DNA of 5,364 nt, taken from positions 1 through 5,364 of the forward strand of contig DXGD01000185.1 of the NCBI GenBank assembly GCA_019114115.1. Reading direction: 5' to 3'. How positions within the stretch are numbered: the stretch's first letter is position 1; each line of letters starts with the position of its first letter. Below, in pieces: positions 1 through 4,353 of the stretch. The notes beneath the pieces were generated by a model, which ran no database searches, had not been told where the DNA came from, and saw only the letters and a list, made by a program, of their open reading frames with translations. Made by a program: the position numbers and the translations under genes. Origin of the DNA: Candidatus Nesterenkonia stercoripullorum. Its GTDB lineage: Bacteria; Actinomycetota; Actinomycetes; Actinomycetales; Micrococcaceae.

Positions 1-464
1 CTCTGGAAGCGCAGCAGCTGCTGGCCGATGACTGGGGCGTCTCCGCCGATGTCTGGTCGGTGACGTCGTGGAATGAGCTTCGGCGTCAGGCCATAGAGGT
101 GGAGGAGGCCGCTCTGATGCATGCAGAGCGGGAACCGGAGGTTCCCTTCGTGACCCAGCAGCTCTCCGGAGCTGAAGGGCCGATCGTCGCCACCACGGAC
201 TACGCCACGGCAGTCCCGGATCAGATCCGCCAGTTCGTGCCCAACAGCTTCGCCACCCTCGGCGCGGATTCCTTCGGGTTCTCCGACACCAGGGCCGCGG
301 CACGCCGGCACTTCCGGATCGATGCCCACTCGATGGTCGTGCGGGCTCTGCAGATGCTCGCTGACGAGGGGGCCGTCGCCGAGGATGCACCAGCGAAGGC
401 CTACCAGAAGTACGACCTCGGCAACGCCAACGCCGGGACCTCCGGAACACCGGACGAGGAGTGA
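1..464 (+). CDS. aceE: Pyruvate dehydrogenase E1 component, homodimeric type (C-terminal part, 5' end outside window)
   Basis: This is the 3' end of the thiamine-diphosphate-dependent E1 subunit of the pyruvate dehydrogenase complex, which decarboxylates pyruvate and reductively acetylates the lipoyl groups of E2 in the cytoplasm. The reading frame is open from the left edge; the first whole codon is at 3 and 153 residues are visible out of roughly 900 usual for the family. The visible part is the C-terminal transketolase-like domain. Family signatures are the DVWSVTSWNELRR stretch, the ATTDYATAVPDQIRQFVP stretch, and LGADSFGFSDTRAAARRHF followed by IDAHSMVV, all close to the E. coli AceE C-terminus. 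The tail after KAYQKYDL is low complexity and variable. Codon 60 (GTG) is internal and not a start. The gene supplies acetyl-CoA, so its place before the fab genes makes metabolic sense. The stop lies only 8 bp before the operator of fasR, and no terminator is visible between them. Confidence 0.95.
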   Translation, partial: LEAQQLLADDWGVSADVWSVTSWNELRRQAIEVEEAALMHAEREPEVPFVTQQLSGAEGPIVATTDYATAVPDQIRQFVPNSFATLGADSFGFSDTRAAARRHFRIDAHSMVVRALQMLADEGAVAEDAPAKAYQKYDLGNANAGTSGTPDEE

Positions 465-472
465 TCCTCGGA

Positions 473-489
473 TTGTAGGGTCTGTACAA
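473..489. promoter_or_regulatory. Candidate FasR operator upstream of fasR (TTGTA-N7-TACAA)
   Basis: The 5-bp arms TTGTA (473-477) and TACAA (485-489) form an inverted repeat with a 7-bp spacer. The same arms and spacing recur at 1724-1740 before fabD, and the two sites also share flanking bases: TTGTAGGG on the left and TACAACTA on the right. The centre, near 481, is about 48 bp before the fasR start codon. A site shared by fasR and fabD is what is expected if FasR controls both, giving autoregulation here. That FasR is the protein that binds is inference. The other possibility is a different regulator of lipid metabolism. Confidence 0.6.
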
Positions 490-514
490 CTAGCCCGGGG
501 AGAGTCGAGTCATC

Positions 515-520
515 TAGGCT
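515..520 (+). promoter_or_regulatory. -10 element of a probable leaderless fasR promoter
   Basis: TAGGCT fits the actinobacterial -10 pattern TANNNT. Its last base is 8 bp before the A of the fasR ATG at 529, so transcription should start at or within about 2 nt of the start codon. No Shine-Dalgarno lies in the 15 bases before the ATG, which agrees with a leaderless mRNA. There is no good -35 hexamer at 16-19 bp upstream, as is common for activator-dependent promoters, and the operator at 473-489 sits close to where an activator could replace it. Confidence 0.5.
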
Positions 521-528
521 CGTAGTCC

Positions 529-1704
529 ATGACGACGGCCCAGACCTCGACTCCCCCCGCGGATGGTGTGACAGAGAGCGCGCTCGAGGTCCTGCGCGCG
601 AACACCAGCACGCTCACCACGGCGGTCAACGCCCATCTGGAGGAGACCCTGAGCTGGTACCGCCAGCTCTCCACCGATGAGCGCGCCTCATTGCGGCTGA
701 TCTCGCAACGCGGGATCCACGGGCTGGTGAACTGGCTGGATCACCCCTCGGCGCGCTCATTGCCGTTGGTCAATGAACTGCTGGGCGCAGCACCGACGGA
801 TCTGCTCCGGACCATCTCGCTGCAGCGGGCGCTGCAGCTGATCCGCAGCATCGTCGCGGCTGTAGAAGACCGGCTGCCAGGGATCATGCCGCCGGCAGAT
901 CAGCGTCCGATGCTCGAGGCGGTCCTGCGGTACTCGCGGGAAGTCGCCTTCGCCATCGCCGATGTCTATGCCCGCGCCGCTGAGTCTCGGGGGGCATGGG
1001 ACTCCCGGCTCGAGGCGCTGCTGGTCGACGCCGTCCTGCGCGGCGAACCCGCTGAGCAGATCGCGTCCCGCGCGGCTGCTGCGGGCTGGAGGAGCGGGCA
1101 GAGCACCGCCATCGTCGTCGGGGCCGCCCCGGAGCCGGCCGATGCTGCTTTCATGCGGGACCTGCGGCTCCAATGCGTGCGCTTCGCGGCCGACGCCGTC
1201 GTCGGCGTCCAGGGCAACAGGCTCATCCTGCTCCTGGGCGGCGTCACAGACCTCGACGGCGGCCTAGAGCGCATCCTCTCCTACTTCGGCCCGGGAAACG
1301 TGGTCTTCAGCCGGGTCGCCGGCGCGCTCTCCCAGGCGCACCCCTGCGCCCAGGCAGCCTATTCGGGGTTCACCGCCGCGGCTGCGTGGACTCAGGCTCC
1401 GCGCCTCATCGCGGCTGCGGACCTGCTGCCCGAACGCGCACTGGCCGGTGACGAATCCGCCAAGAAGATTCTCGGTGCCGAGATCTATGATGTGCTGGCC
1501 GCCGCGGGCAATGCGCTGCTGGAGACCGTCACCACCTACGTCGAGTCGGGACGTTCCCTCGAGGCCACGGCTCGAGAGCTGTATGTGCATACCAACACGG
1601 TCCGATACCGCCTGCGGAAAGTCACGGAGGTCACCAGCTGGGATCCTATGGTTCCTCGCGAATCGTATGTGTTGCAGACCGCTCTGGCCGTCGGTCGCCT
1701 GTAG
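529..1704 (+). CDS. fasR: PucR/CdaR-type transcriptional regulator of fatty acid synthesis genes, FasR-like
   Basis: This encodes a 391-residue cytoplasmic DNA-binding regulator. Residues about 343-373 (SLEATARELYVHTNTVRYRL and following RKV...WDP) are the typical C-terminal helix-turn-helix of the PucR family; the NTVRYRL core is the recognition helix. The N-terminal part, about residues 15-160, is largely helical and has no motif I can assign; the middle, about 160-300, resembles the linker/GGDEF-like region of PucR/CdaR proteins. In Streptomyces coelicolor the homologous FasR lies next to fabDHPF and activates it, and this gene has the same position between aceE and fabD. ATG at 529 is chosen because it begins the conserved region's frame after the -10 at 515-520; it has no Shine-Dalgarno, so leaderless translation is likely. 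The operator before its own promoter suggests autoregulation. The ligand is not evident from the sequence. Confidence 0.88.
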   Translation: MTTAQTSTPPADGVTESALEVLRANTSTLTTAVNAHLEETLSWYRQLSTDERASLRLISQRGIHGLVNWLDHPSARSLPLVNELLGAAPTDLLRTISLQRALQLIRSIVAAVEDRLPGIMPPADQRPMLEAVLRYSREVAFAIADVYARAAESRGAWDSRLEALLVDAVLRGEPAEQIASRAAAAGWRSGQSTAIVVGAAPEPADAAFMRDLRLQCVRFAADAVVGVQGNRLILLLGGVTDLDGGLERILSYFGPGNVVFSRVAGALSQAHPCAQAAYSGFTAAAAWTQAPRLIAAADLLPERALAGDESAKKILGAEIYDVLAAAGNALLETVTTYVESGRSLEATARELYVHTNTVRYRLRKVTEVTSWDPMVPRESYVLQTALAVGRL

Positions 1705-1722
1705 AATCATTCCCAGCCCACC

Positions 1723-1741
1723 GTTGTAGGGAAGCTACAAC
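1723..1741. promoter_or_regulatory. Candidate FasR operator upstream of the fabD operon (perfect GTTGTAG-N5-CTACAAC)
   Basis: Perfect 7-bp inverted repeat: GTTGTAG (1723-1729), spacer GGAAG, CTACAAC (1735-1741). It contains the TTGTA-N7-TACAA core found before fasR at 473-489, and again is followed by TA (TACAACTA). It lies 19 bp after the fasR stop and its centre is about 76 bp before the fabD GTG. It is the better of the two copies, so it may bind more tightly. I see no third copy in the gaps before fabH, acpP or fabF, which fits a single regulated promoter for the operon. No convincing -10 could be fixed between 1742 and 1807, so the start of transcription is unknown. Confidence 0.65.
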
Positions 1742-1793
1742 TAAGACAGGCCAGGTTGGTCTTCTCATGAGCAGTGCCGCGCCCGGACGATAT

Positions 1794-1799
1794 GGAAAG
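1794..1799 (+). promoter_or_regulatory. Ribosome binding site of fabD
   Basis: GGAAAG lies 8 nt before the GTG at 1808. It is a moderate match to the actinobacterial Shine-Dalgarno and supports that GTG over other starts. The second purine run at 1802-1806 (GGAAG) is too close to the start to serve. Confidence 0.5.
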
Positions 1800-1807
1800 T
1801 TGGAAGT

Positions 1808-2737
1808 GTGCTAGCGATCGTATGCCCCGGACAGGGCGCCCAGACCCCCGGCTTCCTCGCCTCGTGGCTCGAACAGCCCGGTGCGCGGGAGCAGTTGCTG
1901 CAGTACTCGGAGTCCGCCGGAGTGGACCTGATTCGCCATGGCGTCGAATCCGACGAGGAGACCATCCGGGACACGGCCCTCGCCCAGCCTCTTCTCACCG
2001 CTGCCGCCCTGGTCAGCGCGCACCAGCTGAATCTGCTCGATGAGGATCACAGCGCGTCGGCACCCCTCGTCGCCGGTCATTCGGTCGGTGAGATCCCTGC
2101 TGCGGCCATCGCCGGTGTGCTCACTGAGCAGCAGGCTCTGCAGCTGATCCGAGTGCGCGGCAAGGCGATGGCCGAGGCCGCGGCTGCGACCCCCACCTCG
2201 ATGGCGGCAGTCGTCGGCGGCGTCGAGGACGAGGTCCGCGCAGCTATCGCAGACGCCGGCCTCACCGCAGCCAACGTGAATGCTCCAGGTCAGATCGTGG
2301 CCGCCGGGTCAGCCGACGCCATCTCAGGCTTGGCGGAGAACGCACCGGCTCGCGCACGCGTCATTCCGTTGCAGGTCGCCGGAGCGTTCCACACGAACTA
2401 CATGGCCTCTGCCCAGCGGCAGGTGGCGAAGGCATCCCAGGAATTCGAGGTCGGCTCCCCTCGCACGCCGCTGCTGTCGAACCGGGATGGCGAACTGGTC
2501 TCGCAGGGCGATGACGTTCTCCAGCGCATCGTCGATCAGGTGACCCGCCCGGTGCGGTGGGACCTCTGCATGAATTCCATGGCGGAGCAGGGCGTGACAG
2601 GCATGCTGGAGCTGCTCCCGGGGGGCACGCTGACCGGCTTGGCCAAGCGCGGGCTCAAAGGCGTCAAGACCCATGCGGTGAAGTCACCTGAGGATCTGGA
2701 CGCCGCCCGGGAATTCATCGAGGAACACCGTGGCTGA
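1808..2737 (+). CDS. fabD: Malonyl-CoA:ACP transacylase
   Basis: This encodes a cytoplasmic enzyme that moves malonyl from CoA to the phosphopantetheine arm of acyl carrier protein, feeding both FabH and FabF. The 309 residues match the usual family length. Seen motifs are PGQGAQTPGF at 7-16, the nucleophile elbow GHSVGE at 90-95 with catalytic Ser92, Arg117 in IRVRGKAM (the malonate carboxylate ligand in E. coli FabD), and GAFHTNYM at 192-199 with catalytic His195. The start is GTG, giving the N-terminus MLAIVCPGQGAQ, which places the first strand and GQGAQ loop where the family has them, and GGAAAG lies 8 nt upstream. It is the first gene after the perfect operator. Its stop overlaps a GTG at 2730 that opens a possible small ORF. 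All key residues are present and nothing suggests damage. Confidence 0.96.
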   Translation: MLAIVCPGQGAQTPGFLASWLEQPGAREQLLQYSESAGVDLIRHGVESDEETIRDTALAQPLLTAAALVSAHQLNLLDEDHSASAPLVAGHSVGEIPAAAIAGVLTEQQALQLIRVRGKAMAEAAAATPTSMAAVVGGVEDEVRAAIADAGLTAANVNAPGQIVAAGSADAISGLAENAPARARVIPLQVAGAFHTNYMASAQRQVAKASQEFEVGSPRTPLLSNRDGELVSQGDDVLQRIVDQVTRPVRWDLCMNSMAEQGVTGMLELLPGGTLTGLAKRGLKGVKTHAVKSPEDLDAAREFIEEHRG

Positions 2738-2843
2738 GGGAACTGGCTCCCCTGCAGCGGAGACATCCGGGCCGCTGTGCACGAACCGCTCAACATGCCG
2801 GCCATACGCCGGCTCCGAAGACTCGAAGGACAGCTCACTGTGA
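2730..2843 (+). CDS. Possible 37-residue bridging small ORF between fabD and fabH
   Basis: This is a small open frame that I do not recognise. It starts at GTG 2730, inside the last codons of fabD (GTGGCTGA joins its start to the fabD stop), and ends with TGA at 2841-2843, which overlaps the fabH GTG in the four bases GTGA. GAGGAA at 2720-2725 lies 4 nt before the GTG, a slightly short but usable Shine-Dalgarno. The product would be hydrophilic, rich in Ser, Thr, Gly and charged residues (start MAEGTGSPAAETSG, end GSEDSKDSSL), with two cysteines and no membrane segment. About 70% of its third codon positions are G or C, neither clearly coding nor clearly random here. It could be a leader that couples fabH translation to fabD, a relic of a longer gene terminus, or chance. 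The unusual fit at both ends is the only real support. Confidence 0.25.
   Translation: MAEGTGSPAAETSGPLCTNRSTCRPYAGSEDSKDSSL
2826..2830 (+). promoter_or_regulatory. Ribosome binding site deciding the fabH start
   Basis: AAGGA, extended to GAAGGA from 2825, lies 9 nt before the GTG at 2840. No comparable site precedes the alternative in-frame GTG at 2777, so this site supports the shorter fabH. Confidence 0.6.
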
Positions 2844-3892
2844 CACCCTCACTCGCTCAGCCGACCTACACCAGCGGAACCCAGCTGCTGGGTCTCGGCG
2901 TCCATCGACCCAGCGTGATCGTCGATAATGAGCAGATCTGCCAGTGGATCGATTCGTCAGATGAATGGATCCAGCAGCGCACCGGCATCAAGACACGCCA
3001 CCGTGCGGCCGAGGACGTGTCGATCATCGACATGGCCCAGGATGCCGCCGCAGAGGCGCTGGCGCAGGCCGGTGTCGAAGCATCGCAGCTAGGATCTGTC
3101 ATCGTCTCCACGGTGACCCACCCCTATGCCACCCCCTCGGCGGCCACGGAGCTCGCACACCGGCTCGGGGCGACCCCTGCCGCCGCCTATGACATCTCGG
3201 CAGCGTGCGCTGGGTACTGCTACGGGATCGCCCAGGCCGATGCGTTCGTCCGTTCGGGCCTGGCGGAGTACGTGCTGGTGGTGGGAGTGGAGAAGCTCTC
3301 CGACTTCATCGACAATCATGAGCGCACGATTTCGTTCCTGCTCGGCGACGGCGCAGGAGCTGCCGTCATCGGGCCCTCGGAGACTCCTGGCATCTCGCCG
3401 TCTGTCCTCGGGTCGAATGGCGAGAAGGGCAGCGCGATCACGATGAACGCCTCGATGCTGTCCTTCCGGGACGCCCTGGGGGAAGCCAGGGAATCAGGCG
3501 ATGCCTCGGCCCTGCTCGATGACGAGACCACGTACTGGCCCACACTGCGCCAGGATGGTCAGACCGTCTTCCGCTGGGCCGTGTGGGAGATGGCCAAAGT
3601 CGCTCAGCGAGCTCTCGATGGAGCCGGCATCTCAGCCGCTGATCTTGCCGGGTTCGTGCCGCATCAGGCGAATATCCGGATCATCGATGAATTGGTGAAG
3701 CAGCTGAAGCTTCCGGACTCCGTCGTCGTCGGCCGGGACATCGTCGACGCCGGCAACACCTCTGCGGCGTCGATCCCGCTGGCCATGCACCGGATGGTGC
3801 AGGAGAATCCCGAGCTGTCCGGCGGCCTGGTGCTGCAGATCGGCTTCGGGGCGGGCCTGGTCTATGGGGCGCAGGTCGTACGGCTGCCCTGA
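2840..3892 (+). CDS. fabH: 3-oxoacyl-ACP synthase III (initiating ketoacyl-ACP synthase)
   Basis: This encodes the cytoplasmic enzyme that starts each fatty acid by condensing a short acyl-CoA with malonyl-ACP. With GTG 2840 the protein has 350 residues. The thiolase-fold signatures are DEWIQQRTGI at 41-50 (Trp43 and Arg47 matching CoA-contact residues of E. coli FabH), the nucleophile Cys123 in YDISAACAGYCYG, GDGAGAAVIG at 169-178, His275 in GFVPHQANIRI and Asn306 in DAGNTSAASIP, completing the Cys-His-Asn triad. It is longer than E. coli FabH (317) because of about 11 extra N-terminal residues and an acidic insert around 205-240. An in-frame GTG at 2777 would add 21 residues (MHEPLNMPAIRR...), but it lacks a good Shine-Dalgarno and the added part does not look like the family; GTG 2840 has AAGGA at 9 nt. 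In actinomycetes FabH often prefers branched primers from leucine, isoleucine or valine, but primer choice cannot be read here. Confidence 0.95.
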   Translation: MTPSLAQPTYTSGTQLLGLGVHRPSVIVDNEQICQWIDSSDEWIQQRTGIKTRHRAAEDVSIIDMAQDAAAEALAQAGVEASQLGSVIVSTVTHPYATPSAATELAHRLGATPAAAYDISAACAGYCYGIAQADAFVRSGLAEYVLVVGVEKLSDFIDNHERTISFLLGDGAGAAVIGPSETPGISPSVLGSNGEKGSAITMNASMLSFRDALGEARESGDASALLDDETTYWPTLRQDGQTVFRWAVWEMAKVAQRALDGAGISAADLAGFVPHQANIRIIDELVKQLKLPDSVVVGRDIVDAGNTSAASIPLAMHRMVQENPELSGGLVLQIGFGAGLVYGAQVVRLP

Positions 3893-3924
3893 TGCGGGCC
3901 GTACACGTGCACCCCTTGATCCGG

Positions 3925-3952
3925 GTGCCTGCGCGCAGCTGCGCTGGGGCAC
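3925..3952 (+). other. Stem-loop in the fabH-acpP intergenic region
   Basis: An outer stem GTGCC (3925-3929) with GGCAC (3948-3952) encloses the 12-base palindrome GCGCAGCTGCGC (3933-3944), which folds as GCGC-AGCT-GCGC; a 3x3 internal loop lies between the stems. No U-tract follows, so it is not a classic intrinsic terminator. Its place, 32 nt after the fabH stop and 39 nt before the acpP Shine-Dalgarno, would suit an mRNA processing or stability element that raises the level of an acpP-containing transcript. Function is inference. Confidence 0.4.
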
Positions 3953-3990
3953 TCACAGACTGACCAACAACCAAGTAACAACACATCACC

Positions 3991-3999
3991 AGAAAGGAG
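3991..3999 (+). promoter_or_regulatory. Near-perfect Shine-Dalgarno of acpP with an A/C-rich leader
   Basis: AGAAAGGAG is complementary to the 16S rRNA 3' end over nine bases and lies 8 nt before the GTG at 4008. The bases just before it (about 3960-3990) are nearly all A and C, unusual in this GC-rich window, and should stay unpaired in RNA. Together they predict strong translation of acyl carrier protein and fix its start, ruling out an earlier in-frame start inside fabH. Confidence 0.8.
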
Positions 4000-4007
4000 C
4001 CCGCACA

Positions 4008-4253
4008 GTGGCTGACAAGAACGAGATCCTCGCTGGACTTGCTGAGATCGTCAACGAGGAGACCGGCCTTGAGGTCGAGGACGTCCAGACCGAGAAGTCC
4101 TTCACCGAGGACCTGGACATCGACTCGATCTCGATGATGACCATCGTGGTCAATGCAGAAGAGAAGTTCGACGTGAAGATCCCGGACGAAGAGGTCAAGA
4201 ACCTCGCGACCGTGGGCGACGCCGTTGACTTCATCGCTAACGCCCAGGGCTGA
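4008..4253 (+). CDS. acpP: Acyl carrier protein
   Basis: This is the small acidic cytoplasmic carrier that holds growing acyl chains on a 4'-phosphopantetheine arm and passes them among FabD, FabH, FabF and the reductases. The product has 81 residues, the usual size. Ser40 in DLDIDSISMM is the phosphopantetheine attachment site; the family more often has D-S-L, but D-S-I is a conservative change. Helix II and III are recognised in MMTIVVNAEEKFDVKIPDEE and in VKNLATVGDAVDFI. The frame is open upstream into fabH (to 3864), but the conserved protein begins at the GTG (MADKNEIL), which follows AGAAAGGAG at 8 nt. The gene sits 115 bp after fabH and 100 bp before fabF, and both gaps carry RNA stem-loops, suggesting that its expression is set separately because ACP is needed in great excess over the enzymes. 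Confidence 0.97.
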   Translation: MADKNEILAGLAEIVNEETGLEVEDVQTEKSFTEDLDIDSISMMTIVVNAEEKFDVKIPDEEVKNLATVGDAVDFIANAQG

Positions 4254-4269
4254 AACTCTCAGCGATACG

Positions 4270-4318
4270 CTTGTGTGTCCTGGCGGAACGGTTCGCGCCG
4301 GCCGTCAGGACACACGAG
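4270..4318 (+). terminator. Strong stem-loop between acpP and fabF, attenuator or 3' stabiliser
   Basis: Arms CTTGTGTGTCCTG (4270-4282) and CAGGACACACGAG (4306-4318) pair over 13 positions, 12 Watson-Crick and one G-U in RNA. The 23-nt loop can add ACGG (4288-4291) with CCGT (4302-4305). The stem begins 17 nt after the acpP stop. The bases that follow (GAGTCCTCC) are not a U-tract, so full termination is not assured; partial termination or protection of the acpP mRNA 3' end is more likely, since fabF follows in the same direction with no clear promoter. Termination without a U-tract is often proposed in actinomycetes. Confidence 0.6.
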
Positions 4319-4353
4319 TCCTCCGATACTGATACGACACCAGAGGTAGACCC

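Noticed and set aside
1742..1807. Candidate -10 hexamers for fabD (TAAGAC at 1742, TATGGA at 1791)
   Set aside because: Neither fits TANNNT, and neither has a partner -35 at the proper spacing; the fabD transcription start cannot be fixed by eye.
2797..2813. GCCGGC-N5-GCCGGC hairpin between fabD and fabH
   Set aside because: Six-bp self-complementary GC words are expected by chance in this base composition, and no U-tract or other signal goes with it.
2777..2839. Upstream GTG start for fabH, giving 371 residues
   Set aside because: The added basic stretch is not like FabH, there is no good ribosome binding site before 2777, and GTG 2840 has AAGGA at 9 nt.
3864..4007. Upstream in-frame extension of acpP, giving 129 residues
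   Set aside because: It would start inside fabH and add 48 unconserved residues; the GTG at 4008 has a nine-base Shine-Dalgarno match and yields a normal 81-residue ACP.
4325..4337. GATACT as a -10 for a separate fabF promoter
   Set aside because: It matches TATAAT at only four positions, lacks T at position 1, and has no -35 at the right distance.
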